Part shown: in pieces, positions 1 through 9,833 of the stretch
Layout of the letters: each line of letters opens with the position of its first letter
Position numbering within the stretch: the first letter of the stretch is position 1
From: Bacteroidales bacterium
GTDB lineage: Bacteria; Bacteroidota; Bacteroidia; Bacteroidales; VadinHA17
DNA length: 64,000 nt
Direction of reading: 5' to 3'
NCBI GenBank assembly: GCA_022865305.1
Contig: JALHSP010000138.1
Span: 36,516-100,515, forward strand
Position numbers and translations under genes: made by a program
The notes under the pieces: model-generated
What the model saw: the letters and a program-made list of their open reading frames with translations, nothing else
Databases searched by the model: none
What the model was told of the DNA's origin: nothing

Positions 1-28
1 AAAGGTCCCATAGTATATTGAGATACAC

Positions 29-2710
29 TTACAATGAGAACCAGTAATTTAACTTAATTAGAAAAATATTATTCGGAAAAACATCCTGCAGTTGCCGGAA
101 TGAATCCCCTATTGAAGCTCCCGAGGAATTATTCCTTCCTGTCCGATCACCTGACCAGACAAGATAGATGAAAGATCCAAGGCGATATTCCCATTTTGCA
201 ACAAGATTGGAACGGTACTGGTGAAAATTAAAATCCGGATTACCTATGGAATAATCTGCACGCGTGCTACTGTCAAAATCATATAACTGGTATGATCCCC
301 CTGAAAGTACAGGATCCTGGTACAAAGCAAACCGGTCTTCATAGTTATCTGCTTCAGGATTCATGATACGTTTTAATTCTGAATAAGTACCCCGTGATAC
401 AAAAGGGCTGCCATAATATTGAATAGAAAACTCCGGCGAGAGATTCAGATCTACCCTGAATGTAAGGCCTAATGTTTTTTGATCAATTGTCCCTAAAATA
501 TATCTTTGCCCGAGATCGGGATCCACAAGGTTCTTTCTTGTTATATATTGAAGCTCATCATGGTTACCTGTGAAATTTGCGGTTACTCCTATCTTAAGTG
601 AATTAAAGGGACGGACAGATATACCCGGCCCAATTCCATAAGTTCTGGCAGAACTGTTTCCTGAACCTTCATAGTCAAAGCCAAATTCAAAAATGATTCT
701 TTTTGACGGATCTGTTTTTACCTGACTGAATGTCATCAGGCTGTAAGGCATAATCATTCCCGGGCCTCCGCGCAGTTTCCGTGTATCAATTGCCTGTGAA
801 TGCAAAATAAGATTTGTACTGAAGGAATAGTTATTCACGAATTCTGAACTGAATGACAGATGCCCCCCCGAACCAAGGTATGTACCATTAAAGTTCCACG
901 AATTGAACTGTTCCAGTTCTATCCTGTAAGAATGAAAAATAGAAACAGACTGATTGACAAAGTAGGCAATGTCGTTTTCCTGGCTTATCTCATCAGCCTC
1001 ATTCATATAGCCAAGGTCATTAAGCTCAAGACCGGGAGTAAGCCATGATACTCCTGTAGAATACCGCCAGAATCCCTTGGAGCCTTTCCCGATCTTTAAC
1101 TTTCCTCCAAAACCGCTCATACCGGTATTTGTCGTATCATAATCCAGGTAGTCTGCACCGGGTCTCTGGTAATAACGGGCAGATGATTCCTGCAAGGCAG
1201 TAATTGCCTCCCTGCTTCCGTTCACAAAGCTTCCCAGCAATTTTGCATCAACAAAAAACTCCTTGTCTTTCCAGTGATGCAAAAGATCCAGCCCGCCGGT
1301 GAAAGCATTTCTGCTCAGAAAATCCAGGCTTTTATCCTCAATGAAGCGGTTTGTTGAAGTAAGCATCCCTCCGACAGTAGTGTTGCCGGCATTGTAACCC
1401 TTCTGGATCCGTGCAACCATGTAATTTGTAAAAGGTTCTACTTTACTCTTGCTTATGTTACCGTCCTGGTCGCTGATCCTCGCAAACTCATTTGTAGTAA
1501 TGCTTTGTATCAATCCGAGTGACAGTCCTTTTGAGGTTGTGCCGCTGAACTTGAATGCGCTCAGAATGGTGGTCTTGTCTGGCGAGCTGACAAATGTTGT
1601 GTCAGTCGGATTGATGGTAAGTGAAGGAGAGTGCCCTATACGCCGTGAATAAAAAATACTCTGGTCATCAAATTCGTAATCAAAAATCGTTAATCCTTCG
1701 AGGAAAAACGGACGTTTCTCCTCATAGAAAGTCTCAAAAGCAGAAAGGTTCATAACCGATGGATCAGATTCCACCTGGCCAAAATCGGGATTGACTGTCA
1801 GATCAATAGTGAAATTGCTCGATATGCCGATTTTTGCATCAAGTCCAATATTGCCGCCCCATTTTCTTCCATTTTCAGTGAATGGATTATCTGGTTCCTT
1901 TTCCATAGTTTTAAGATCCCCCAGGACGAACGGCATTATTTCAAGACGCCGTGATTTTTTCAGGCCGTTTATCCCTCTCAGCTCCCCGAAGTTGTAAAGC
2001 ATGCCCGGGCCTGTTTTAGATTGTATTTCCCAGTTGCTTTCCTCCTGTATCCTGGATATCCATCTCCATGTATGCATACCCCATACCTGCTCATCCTTGC
2101 TGCTGTAACGCAACTGGTTTAACGGAACCTCAAGTTCAGCAACCCAGGCTGAGTCTTCCATTCCCACTTTCCCCTTCCATACGGCATTCCAGTTAAAATC
2201 CCAGTTCATCGGGTTAAACAGGACAAGATCAACTTTCTGTCCCCATGCTGTTATGGTAAACTCAAATCCCGTTCTGTAATCACGATAGCTGTCCAGTGTC
2301 AATCCAACCATATCTCCGACAGTCTCATCTCGTACACCTGACATCTTCACTATTTTATCGGGTTCGTCATCATAAGCGCGAAAAGCTATGTAAAGATTCC
2401 TGTCATCATATTGAATATTTAGTTCTGTCGGATAGGTCGGCTTTGCCCCTTCATTCGGAACGAACTGGTGGTAGTCACCTGCCCATGTTCCATGTTTCCA
2501 GCAATCATCATCAAGCTTTCCGTCAATTACCGGCTTGGATGTAACCAGACGTGAAGTAGTATAGACGGGTTGTTTGGTTGTCGATTTCTGTTTTGGAACA
2601 GTATCCTGCTGAAAAATATTATCTGTCCCGGCAAAAGAGGAAAGGCTGAAAGCAGTAACTAAAATGAAAAGAAGAAACAGAAATTGTAACCTTATATTGT
2701 GTCGTTTCAT
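29..2710 (-). CDS. DUF5916 outer-membrane barrel protein with CBM9-like N-terminal domain
   Basis: An 893-residue exported protein. A signal peptide (about residues 1-28, hydrophobic core LFLLFILVTAF) is followed by a CBM9-like domain at about 45-245 (VIDGKLDDDCW, LYIAFRAYDDEP). The long remainder has the alternating pattern of the DUF5916 family, predicted to form an outer-membrane barrel, and ends in KLNYWFSL, an aromatic/hydrophobic C-terminus typical of barrels. The family has no firm biochemical role; a part in handling sugars or polymers at the outer membrane is inference. I chose ATG 2710 because the only longer in-frame option is a TTG at 2737 that would bury the signal peptide. It is divergent from the GH36 gene. 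A TATTTTTG box on the minus strand at 2746-2753 may be its -7 element. Confidence 0.85.
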   Translation of the reverse strand: MKRHNIRLQFLFLLFILVTAFSLSSFAGTDNIFQQDTVPKQKSTTKQPVYTTSRLVTSKPVIDGKLDDDCWKHGTWAGDYHQFVPNEGAKPTYPTELNIQYDDRNLYIAFRAYDDEPDKIVKMSGVRDETVGDMVGLTLDSYRDYRTGFEFTITAWGQKVDLVLFNPMNWDFNWNAVWKGKVGMEDSAWVAELEVPLNQLRYSSKDEQVWGMHTWRWISRIQEESNWEIQSKTGPGMLYNFGELRGINGLKKSRRLEIMPFVLGDLKTMEKEPDNPFTENGRKWGGNIGLDAKIGISSNFTIDLTVNPDFGQVESDPSVMNLSAFETFYEEKRPFFLEGLTIFDYEFDDQSIFYSRRIGHSPSLTINPTDTTFVSSPDKTTILSAFKFSGTTSKGLSLGLIQSITTNEFARISDQDGNISKSKVEPFTNYMVARIQKGYNAGNTTVGGMLTSTNRFIEDKSLDFLSRNAFTGGLDLLHHWKDKEFFVDAKLLGSFVNGSREAITALQESSARYYQRPGADYLDYDTTNTGMSGFGGKLKIGKGSKGFWRYSTGVSWLTPGLELNDLGYMNEADEISQENDIAYFVNQSVSIFHSYRIELEQFNSWNFNGTYLGSGGHLSFSSEFVNNYSFSTNLILHSQAIDTRKLRGGPGMIMPYSLMTFSQVKTDPSKRIIFEFGFDYEGSGNSSARTYGIGPGISVRPFNSLKIGVTANFTGNHDELQYITRKNLVDPDLGQRYILGTIDQKTLGLTFRVDLNLSPEFSIQYYGSPFVSRGTYSELKRIMNPEADNYEDRFALYQDPVLSGGSYQLYDFDSSTRADYSIGNPDFNFHQYRSNLVAKWEYRLGSFIYLVWSGDRTGRNNSSGASIGDSFRQLQDVFPNNIFLIKLNYWFSL

Positions 2711-2913
2711 TTTGGGTAATAAATCTGGAGTTTTCAATAAAATTCCAAAAATAGAAGAATTAGTGATTCTTAATTATGATTTTCTGAAATATATCCCTGA
2801 AAAAATCAAATTCAACAAATTCGAGTATTTTCACATGAAAAAATAGATAGTTAATTTTGAGTTGACATAATAATTCATTTTAAGAATAAGACAAAATTAA
2901 AATAGAGAACACC

Positions 2914-5124
2914 ATGAAAAAATTACTCTCATTATTTATTGTTATCTGTTCTGTAAGTTTTACAGCAAGTGCACAGGATCCTATGGGACCTCCTCCCGTG
3001 GGACAACCGCAGATGAAGCAGACACCGGATATCTTTATCCCGGTCAGCACCAGGAATACCGACCTGGTTTTCAGGGTTAATGGCAGGGATGGAAGGTTAT
3101 ACCAGGCGTATTTTGGCCCAAAACTCGTCAACAGTGATAATCTTAAACAGATGAGGGATGCCGGTCACCTGGCATATGCAACATTTGGTACCGATAACCT
3201 TTTTGAGCCGGCTATACGTGCTACTCACAATGATGGTAATCCTTCCCTTGACCTGAAATATGTCAGTCATCATTTTGAAACAATTGGCACCAATGTTATT
3301 CTGAACAGAATCCTTCTTAAGGATCCTGAATACCCCTTCGAAGTCACACTTAACATTAAAACCTTTGCTGACGAGGATGTAATTGAGCAGTGGGTTGAAA
3401 TAAAGCATAATGAGAAAAAACCTCTGACAATTTTTAACTATGCCTCCTCAATGCTCCACTTTGATGCCGGCAGATACTGGCTCACACAATTTCATGGCGA
3501 CTGGGCTGAAGAAATGAAAATCCAGGAGAGTGAACTTACAGCCGGTATAAAAATTTTAGATTCAAAGCTCGGAACACGTGCCCATATGTACCAGACACCC
3601 GTATTTTTATTATCACTGAACGGAAGATCAGATGAAAATAGCGGCGAAGTGCTGGCCGGGACACTGGGATGGTCGGGCAATTTCAGGTTCCTCTTTGAGG
3701 TGGATGAAAAAGGCTCACTGAGAGTTATTTCAGGGATAAATCCATTTGCCTCGGAATATACTATAGAACCGGGCAGGGTATTTAAAACACCTTCGATGAT
3801 CCTTACTTATTCAACTTCCGGGAGAGGTCAGGCAAGCCGCAACCTGCATCGCTGGGCAATAAAATATGGAGTGCTGGATGGTACCGGCACACGTCTGACT
3901 CTTCTTAACAACTGGGAAGCAACAGGCTTCAATTTTGATGAAAAGAAACTCTCGGAAATTCTTGATGAGACAAAGAAAATGGGGCTGGATCTTTTCCTGC
4001 TTGATGATGGGTGGTTTGCCAATAAATATCCAAGGAACAATGATCGTGCAGGGTTGGGGGACTGGCAGGAGAACAAGGCAAAGCTACCGGATGGACTGGG
4101 TTATCTGGTCAGGGAAGCTGACAAAAAGGGAGTTAAATTCGGTATATGGATCGAACCTGAAATGGTCAATCCTAAAAGCGAGCTTTACGAAAACCATCCT
4201 GACTGGATACTTAAGCTTCCGAACAGGCCGGAACATTATTTCAGGAACCAGCTTGTGCTTGACCTTTCAAATCCGAAAGTGCAGGAGTTTGTTTTCAATG
4301 TTGTTGACGAAATGCTGACTAAAAATCCCGGAATTGCATTTATCAAGTGGGATTGCAACAGGATGATGACAAATACTTATTCGGTCTACCTGAAGGACAA
4401 ACAATCACATATTTATATCGATTATGTCAATAGCCTGTATAATGTACTTGACCGTTTGCGCAAAAAGTATCCCGCTCTCCCGATAATGCTATGTTCCGGA
4501 GGGGGAGGAAGAGTTGATTATGGCGCTCTCCGTTACTTTACTGAATTCTGGGCAAGCGATAACACTGACGCTCTCGAAAGGATTTATATCCAGTGGGGTT
4601 ATTCATATTTTTTCCCGGCAATATCGGTCTGCAACCATATTACTTCGTGGGGAAGACAATCTTTAAAATTCAGAACAGATGTTGCAATGATGGGTAAAAT
4701 GGGATATGATATCCGCGTAAATGAAATGACAGAGAATGAACTTAAATTCAGTCAGAATGCAATCGCCAATTATAAAAGGCTAAGTGATGTTATATGGCAA
4801 GGGGATCTTTACAGGCTTGCTTCTCCCTATGAAGAAAACAGGGCTGTACTGATGTATGTCAACAGTACAAAGACCAAAGCTGTTCTGTTCGGATATACTC
4901 TGAATGCAAGATACGGTGAAACATTTAATCGTGTAAGGTTACAGGGACTTGATCCGGGCAGGACATATAAAATTCAGGAGATAAATACAGCCACTGAAGG
5001 AAGGCGGGGCATGGGAATGTCAGAAAGCGGAAGAAGCTATACAGGTGATTATCTTATGAAAGTAGGATTGAGTGTAGGTTCTGCTTCACCGTTGACAAGT
5101 ACTGTATACGAAATATCAGAATAA
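2914..5124 (+). CDS. Secreted GH36 alpha-galactosidase
   Basis: Hydrolyses terminal alpha-1,6-galactosyl residues from raffinose-type oligosaccharides or galactomannan. At 736 residues it matches the length of the large GH36 enzymes. A cleavable signal peptide (MKKLLSLFIVICSVSFTASA) places it in the periplasm or outside the cell. An N-terminal beta-sandwich precedes the barrel motifs LLDDGWF, GIWIEPEMVNP and IKWDCNR. Asp480 in KWDCNR is the predicted nucleophile and Asp549 in WASDNTD the predicted acid/base; both spacing and context match characterised GH36 members. It stands alone; its neighbours are a barrel protein on the other strand and a convergent methyltransferase. A TAATTTTG -7-like box lies at 2852-2859 without a clear -33 box. 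Confidence 0.93.
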   Translation: MKKLLSLFIVICSVSFTASAQDPMGPPPVGQPQMKQTPDIFIPVSTRNTDLVFRVNGRDGRLYQAYFGPKLVNSDNLKQMRDAGHLAYATFGTDNLFEPAIRATHNDGNPSLDLKYVSHHFETIGTNVILNRILLKDPEYPFEVTLNIKTFADEDVIEQWVEIKHNEKKPLTIFNYASSMLHFDAGRYWLTQFHGDWAEEMKIQESELTAGIKILDSKLGTRAHMYQTPVFLLSLNGRSDENSGEVLAGTLGWSGNFRFLFEVDEKGSLRVISGINPFASEYTIEPGRVFKTPSMILTYSTSGRGQASRNLHRWAIKYGVLDGTGTRLTLLNNWEATGFNFDEKKLSEILDETKKMGLDLFLLDDGWFANKYPRNNDRAGLGDWQENKAKLPDGLGYLVREADKKGVKFGIWIEPEMVNPKSELYENHPDWILKLPNRPEHYFRNQLVLDLSNPKVQEFVFNVVDEMLTKNPGIAFIKWDCNRMMTNTYSVYLKDKQSHIYIDYVNSLYNVLDRLRKKYPALPIMLCSGGGGRVDYGALRYFTEFWASDNTDALERIYIQWGYSYFFPAISVCNHITSWGRQSLKFRTDVAMMGKMGYDIRVNEMTENELKFSQNAIANYKRLSDVIWQGDLYRLASPYEENRAVLMYVNSTKTKAVLFGYTLNARYGETFNRVRLQGLDPGRTYKIQEINTATEGRRGMGMSESGRSYTGDYLMKVGLSVGSASPLTSTVYEISE

Positions 5125-5154
5125 TCAGCGTAAATCTGCGAGATCTGCGGGAAA
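5124..5154. repeat. Short tandem 9-mer spacer repeat (ATCTGCGnn)
   Basis: Directly after the alpha-galactosidase stop codon, three units of 9-10 bases follow one another: ATCAGCGTAA, ATCTGCGAG, ATCTGCGGG, then AAA. It lies between two convergent genes. I recall similar strings as common intergenic filler in Bacteroidota genomes, but their function is not known to me. It has no hairpin strong enough to call a terminator. Confidence 0.5.
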
Positions 5155-5158
5155 CCAA

Positions 5159-5731
5159 TCAGGGCAGATTTCTTTTGGAAAAACGCAATGAAGGAAAGAA
5201 ACGGGGAACCTGCTTCATATAATCCCTGTATTCCGGAATTCTTTTAATGAGATCCTGTTCTTCAAATTTTGTCTGGATAAAAATCCATATAAATCCCAGG
5301 ACTGATGCTATTCCGGTTTGAAAAGATGGCCAGAGAATAAATAATCCGGCAAATTCAAGAAAAGTACCGCTGTGAATCGGATGACGAATTATTGAATAAA
5401 TCCCTTTTTTAACAAGGGTGTCTCCTGTTGAAGGGGCGGCAGCTTTTATTCTGATGCTGACCAGTGCAATAACAATGATAACTGCCCCAGAAAATATTAT
5501 AATCCATCCTGTAATCAGGGCAAACAATGAATTTTCGTAAAGCAATCCTGCAGATTCACGGATTGCCATTATAAATCCTATCGCCCAGACTGGTATTCCA
5601 ATAATATCTCTTAAGATAATTGTTAATAATGTACCCCTGGCTTTTCCCCACTTTTCAGAATAAAGCGTGGTAAAAGTGCTTGCCACATTTGATGTAAAAC
5701 CCAAAATAAGTGGTATCACAAACCAGTACAT
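5159..5731 (-). CDS. Isoprenylcysteine/phospholipid methyltransferase-family membrane protein
   Basis: A 190-residue integral membrane protein with about five hydrophobic segments. The C-terminal third carries the ICMT/PEMT-family signature: GIYSIIRHPIHSGTFLEFAG, then a downstream EEQDLIKRIPEYRDYMKQVP block, in which the RHP motif and the acidic/Tyr residues bind S-adenosylmethionine in characterised members. It probably methylates a membrane lipid or isoprenoid carboxylate; the substrate cannot be read from sequence. It ends facing the GH36 gene, with only a short repeat between them, and starts at an ATG about 50 bases from the next gene. Confidence 0.8.
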   Translation of the reverse strand: MYWFVIPLILGFTSNVASTFTTLYSEKWGKARGTLLTIILRDIIGIPVWAIGFIMAIRESAGLLYENSLFALITGWIIIFSGAVIIVIALVSIRIKAAAPSTGDTLVKKGIYSIIRHPIHSGTFLEFAGLFILWPSFQTGIASVLGFIWIFIQTKFEEQDLIKRIPEYRDYMKQVPRFFPSLRFSKRNLP

Positions 5732-5781
5732 CTTTCCCTCCTGTTATATGAAGAAATAAGATGTAAGTTACAAAATTTTAT

Positions 5782-6645
5782 TCAATTGCCATTCCATCCT
5801 GCAAGCCGGGCCCATAGTGCCCAGGCAGCATAAGCTTTCTGGTTGGCATTAAGCGGCTGACTGTGTGCAGATGAGCAGCTATACCAGTCAACTCCCTCGG
5901 TGTGTGACTCTTGCCATAGTATAGCCCAGTTGCTGTCGAGTGATCCGTTTCCGTCACTGTCATAATCACAGGCATCATTTGGCTTCTTATCACCAAAATA
6001 GGTACCATGGGGATCATAACTTTCTATATCAGCAAAATCATATAATATCTTATTATTAGTCTTGCAATAATTTCTTATTTGGTCATTACGAAGGTGAAGG
6101 TTGCCTGTCAGCCCTGATCCGTCAAGATGACCTGTCATATAAACAAATTTTACATTCGGAAAATCATTCTCCAGCGCAGCCATCAGATCGAGATAGGTTG
6201 TAATATCAGCCTCGGTAGCGGTTGATACCTGCCCGCACCATGACCAGATAATTACATTAACATCAGTATTGACCGCCAGATATGTTCTTGTCCTGTCAGC
6301 CCACGAGGTTCTGTCAGGATTACCCAGGTCTCCGGTCATAGCATAATCATGCAGATCAAGTGCTCCTCCGGTACCACCATCATTCCATGAATATGCAGTG
6401 CCTTTGAAAGATGCAAGTCCGGTCATGCCGTCAGTAAGCTGACTGCCATGTGATGTATGTCCGTAGGCAATATGAAGATTCTGTTTAGCTGCTGTAATCC
6501 ACTCAGCAGGAATTGAATTCAGATCAGAGAAGCGATGATCCATCTTAAAATCGGATGGATCAATATTCTTGTTATCATCATCTTTGCTACATCCTGAAAT
6601 AAAACCTAATAAAAGAATAACGGAAAGAAATCTTAAAGTTTTCAT
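5782..6645 (-). CDS. Lipoprotein of unknown function
   Basis: A 287-residue lipoprotein: MKTLRFLSVILLLGFISGC has a classic lipobox with Cys19, followed by SKDDDN, an acidic run common in surface-exposed Bacteroidota lipoproteins. The mature part is rich in Trp, Asp and His. It contains IAYGHTSHGSQLTDGM near residues 59-74 and a central region VNVIIWSWCGQVSTATEADI followed by VKFVYMTGHLDGSG. The layout of a Ser/His-containing N-terminal loop and a later strand-loop-His resembles SGNH-type esterases, but I cannot confirm a catalytic triad, so no function is assigned. It is monocistronic as far as can be seen. Confidence 0.72.
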   Translation of the reverse strand: MKTLRFLSVILLLGFISGCSKDDDNKNIDPSDFKMDHRFSDLNSIPAEWITAAKQNLHIAYGHTSHGSQLTDGMTGLASFKGTAYSWNDGGTGGALDLHDYAMTGDLGNPDRTSWADRTRTYLAVNTDVNVIIWSWCGQVSTATEADITTYLDLMAALENDFPNVKFVYMTGHLDGSGLTGNLHLRNDQIRNYCKTNNKILYDFADIESYDPHGTYFGDKKPNDACDYDSDGNGSLDSNWAILWQESHTEGVDWYSCSSAHSQPLNANQKAYAAWALWARLAGWNGN

Positions 6646-6794
6646 AGTCCAAAAATTTTGGTAAAACTTATTAATAAAACAGTATCCTTAATTATATAAA
6701 GCAGACCATCAACTAATAAGATACGTAAAATGATACAAAAGGTTGCAGGTAAAAGAGCTTTCCTGTAAACCGATTCTGAAAAAGACATAATGTA

Positions 6795-8147
6795 TCAGCC
6801 CAATTCGGAGGTTTCAGCAGCAGGTTCAGTGGCAGTCTGGATTCCTGCAGCCACTTCAGGTATAATGCCCATTTTAACATAAACCGGACGGACAATATTT
6901 TTCAGTTCCGGAAGCTTTTTCAGAAATATCAATGCTCCTGTAAAACATGCAGTACCTCCTATAAATATTGTTGCCGGAGTTCCTATTAGTTTTGCAAGAG
7001 TACCGGCCAGAAGGCTTCCGAAAGGCGCTGTACCCACAATTGCCAGTGTATAAAAACTCATTACTCTGCCGCGCTTGTCATCATCAGTGATAGTCTGAAG
7101 AATAGTATTGCTTGCTGCTGTGTGAAGCATCATCCCCGTCCCGGCAAAAACCAGCACTACGGCTGATAGCATAAAGAACCTGGAAAACGCCAGGGTTACC
7201 AAGCTCAGACCAAACAGCGCTGCGGCAATGGGGATAAGCCTTCCGAGCTTCAGTAGTGTCTCCCGTGACGCCAGATATATTGCACCCAGCAGTGCTCCAA
7301 GTCCGGCAGCACCCATCATGAAGCCGAATGTCTGGGATCCTCCGTGCAATATCTCTTTTGCATATACCGGCATCAGGACCTGGTATGATGAACCCATCAG
7401 GCTGACCAGACCAAGCAGAAGAAGAAGATGTTTTATCGGGGCAAATCCAAAAGTATAATTAAAACCTTCTTTAAGGTCCTTAAAGATATGACTCTCTTTT
7501 CTTTGTACCTCTCTCTTTTGCACATGCATCATGAACAAAGAAATAATAACAAATATATAGCTGACGGCATTTATCAGGAAGCAGATTCCTTCCCCTGCAG
7601 TTGCAAGGAGAAGTCCTGCAAGTGATGGGCCAATAAGTCTTGCTCCATTAAACATTAGGGAGTTAAGCGCGATTGCATTACCTATATCCTCTTTTTTCTC
7701 CACCATATCAAAAACAAAAGAGTGTCTCGCCGGCATATCAAAAGCATTAATGCAACCTAATGCAACACTTAATGAAACTAAATGCCATATCTCTATAACA
7801 CCTGCCAGGGTGAGTATTGCAAGTATCAGTGCCTGTACCAACGAAACTATCTGTGTAATCAGTAATACTTTATATCTGTTGGATCTGTCAGTAATAACGC
7901 CTGCGACTGGTGCAAGCAGGAAAGTAGGTATCTGTCCAGCAAAGCTGACAACTCCGAGTAAAAAAGCCGATCCTGTCATATGATAAACCAGCCAGGGCAT
8001 TGCAATGCGCTGCATCCATGTACCGATCAGGGAAACGCTCTGTCCGCTGAAAAACAGGCGATAATTCCTGTACTGAAGGGAACGGAAGATTATTTTAATC
8101 CTTGAAGAAAAGCTATTATTGTTATTTACAGGTTTCTCCTGTACCAC
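6795..8147 (-). CDS. MFS exporter (EntS/MFS_3-like)
   Basis: A 450-residue, 12-segment major facilitator superfamily transporter of the bacterial drug/siderophore exporter type. Visible family features are SLQYRNYRLFFSGQSVSLIG at the N-terminus, the loop 2-3 motif GVITDRSNRYKVLL, and the repeat-related DDKRGRVMSFYTL in the second half. The start is GTG 8147; the next in-frame ATG would remove the first membrane segment. It is last in the leftward run from arsC, but a 157-base gap holding a G/C-rich hairpin separates it from the preceding gene. Membership in the arsenic operon is therefore uncertain, and its substrate is unknown. Confidence 0.87.
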   Translation of the reverse strand: MVQEKPVNNNNSFSSRIKIIFRSLQYRNYRLFFSGQSVSLIGTWMQRIAMPWLVYHMTGSAFLLGVVSFAGQIPTFLLAPVAGVITDRSNRYKVLLITQIVSLVQALILAILTLAGVIEIWHLVSLSVALGCINAFDMPARHSFVFDMVEKKEDIGNAIALNSLMFNGARLIGPSLAGLLLATAGEGICFLINAVSYIFVIISLFMMHVQKREVQRKESHIFKDLKEGFNYTFGFAPIKHLLLLLGLVSLMGSSYQVLMPVYAKEILHGGSQTFGFMMGAAGLGALLGAIYLASRETLLKLGRLIPIAAALFGLSLVTLAFSRFFMLSAVVLVFAGTGMMLHTAASNTILQTITDDDKRGRVMSFYTLAIVGTAPFGSLLAGTLAKLIGTPATIFIGGTACFTGALIFLKKLPELKNIVRPVYVKMGIIPEVAAGIQTATEPAAETSELG

Positions 8148-8223
8148 CAGATATAATTTTCTTTAAATGTAATTGGTTTTAATAAAAGAAATCCATAATT
8201 AGATAATAACATTTAACAGCAAT

Positions 8224-8258
8224 GCCCCCCTGCCCCCCTGAAGGGGGGTTGGGGGGTG
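8224..8258. repeat. REP-like G/C-tract palindrome
   Basis: A compact palindrome of alternating C6 and G6 tracts (CCCCCC TG CCCCCC TGAA GGGGGG TT GGGGGG TG) in otherwise AT-rich DNA, between the MFS gene and the small membrane protein. Related elements are at 22843-22950, 26569-26633 and 39525-39628. Both strands can fold into the same hairpin, so it could slow transcription toward the MFS gene. Confidence 0.7.
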
Positions 8259-8304
8259 AACAGGTATGGTAAAAATCACCCGTTCCTGTTTTGACATTTT
8301 ATTG

Positions 8305-8757
8305 TCATACCAATCCTGATAAAAACAAAACAGCTATAACAATTATAGTAATTGATGACACCCCTATCGGGAACCATACAGGAGCAATCCATGGAACAGG
8401 TATCAGAAAAAGGACATCGATTGTTTTAAGATTGGGAGGCCATTTTATAAGAACATACAGGGAGGCATAGTAGAAGAGATCCCATAAAGCGAACGTCCAC
8501 AGGAAAAATATCCCTTTTTCCAGCCATGTTTCTCCGGTCAGCCAGGCTATAACCAGTAGCATAATTATTGTGGCTGCTTCCCTCGTCATTTCGATATACA
8601 AATAGCGTTTCGGGAATTCCTTAACCGCTTCCTTATTTGAATCGGAATCCAGTAATCCCAGTGTTTTCCTCAGGTAAACAACCACTACGCCTTCGAGGTG
8701 AGCCATTGCAATCCCGAAAACAGCAAGAAGCATGAGTTCTGCAAACAAAGAATCCAT
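8305..8757 (-). CDS. Small integral membrane protein of unknown function in the arsenic operon
   Basis: A protein of about 150 residues with four to five hydrophobic segments and one basic loop (RKTLGLLDSDSNKEAVKEFPKRY). I do not recognise a family. I chose ATG 8757 (MDSLFAELMLLAVFG) because the longer start at 8814 would lie 41 bases inside acr3. From 8757 it begins 16 bases after the acr3 stop codon, so it should be co-transcribed with acr3. That position suggests an accessory role in arsenite handling, but this is context only. Confidence 0.65.
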   Translation of the reverse strand: MDSLFAELMLLAVFGIAMAHLEGVVVVYLRKTLGLLDSDSNKEAVKEFPKRYLYIEMTREAATIIMLLVIAWLTGETWLEKGIFFLWTFALWDLFYYASLYVLIKWPPNLKTIDVLFLIPVPWIAPVWFPIGVSSITIIVIAVLFLSGLV

Positions 8758-8773
8758 TGGTACCTGAATTAAT

Positions 8774-9814
8774 TCATGAAGTAAAATACTTCTTCTTAAA
8801 ATATAATGCAACATTCACCAGCATTATCAGGACGGGTACTTCTACCAGAGGTCCGATTACTGTTGCAAACGCGACCTGGGAATTAATCCCGAATACTGCT
8901 ACGGCAACTGCAATAGCAAGCTCGAAATCATTACTCCCGGCAGTAAAAGCCATAGTTGCAGATTTCTCATAATCCTGTCCCATCCATTTTGCTATAAAAA
9001 ATGTTGAAAAGAACATCACTGCAAAATATATTGTATACGGTATTGCAACTCTCAGTACATCCATTGGTAATTTAACGATGTTTTCACCTTTAAGAGAGAA
9101 CATGACAAAAATCGTAAATAACAGGGCAATGGGAGTTAACCATGATATTTTTGGAATAAATTTCCCATAGTACCATCCGTCACCTGATACCTTCCGAAGT
9201 ATAGTATTTGTAATTAATCCGGCCAGAAATGGAATACCAAGGTATATTAAAACAGTCACTGCAATCTCGGATATAGATACTTCCACTACGGAGCCACTAA
9301 GTCCAAATAAAGGGGGAAGAAGAGTAATAAATACATATGCATAAACTGAATAAAGGAATACCTGGAACAGAGCATTGAATGCCACCAATCCCGCAGCCAG
9401 TTCAGTATCTCCTTTTGCCAGATCATTCCAAACAAGTACCATTGCAATACATCGTGCCAGGCCGACAAGTATAACACCGACCATAAGTCCGGGATGATTA
9501 TGGAGAAATAATATTGCCAGTAAGAACATAACTATTGGTCCGACTATCCAGTTTTGTGTAAGAGACAAGCCTAAAAGTTTAAGGTTTTTGAAAACCAAAG
9601 GCAATTTTTCATATCTGACCTTTGCAAGAGGTGGATACATCATTAAAATAAGTCCAATAGCAATTGGAATATTTGTTGTGCCAGAGCTTAAAGAGTTCCA
9701 GAATCCTGAGATTCCTGGCATAAAATAACCAATTATCACTCCGGCAAACATTACCAGAAATATCCACAGAGTAAGATAGCGGTCAAAAAATGAAAGTTGT
9801 TTTGTTGTACTCAT
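8774..9814 (-). CDS. acr3: Arsenite efflux permease, ACR3 family
   Basis: Exports trivalent arsenite across the inner membrane using the proton gradient. The 346 residues form about ten membrane segments. Family hallmarks are the N-terminal [31 protein letters not shown], and [20 protein letters not shown], which contains the conserved Cys that Acr3 proteins need for arsenite transport. [20 protein letters not shown] marks the second half. It follows arsM by 19 bases and precedes a small membrane protein, all in one leftward operon that starts at arsC. Expression is likely controlled by ArsR through the palindrome at 11613-11632. Confidence 0.94.
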   Translation of the reverse strand: MSTTKQLSFFDRYLTLWIFLVMFAGVIIGYFMPGISGFWNSLSSGTTNIPIAIGLILMMYPPLAKVRYEKLPLVFKNLKLLGLSLTQNWIVGPIVMFLLAILFLHNHPGLMVGVILVGLARCIAMVLVWNDLAKGDTELAAGLVAFNALFQVFLYSVYAYVFITLLPPLFGLSGSVVEVSISEIAVTVLIYLGIPFLAGLITNTILRKVSGDGWYYGKFIPKISWLTPIALLFTIFVMFSLKGENIVKLPMDVLRVAIPYTIYFAVMFFSTFFIAKWMGQDYEKSATMAFTAGSNDFELAIAVAVAVFGINSQVAFATVIGPLVEVPVLIMLVNVALYFKKKYFTS

Positions 9815-9833
9815 ATTGCAAATCTATATTAAG

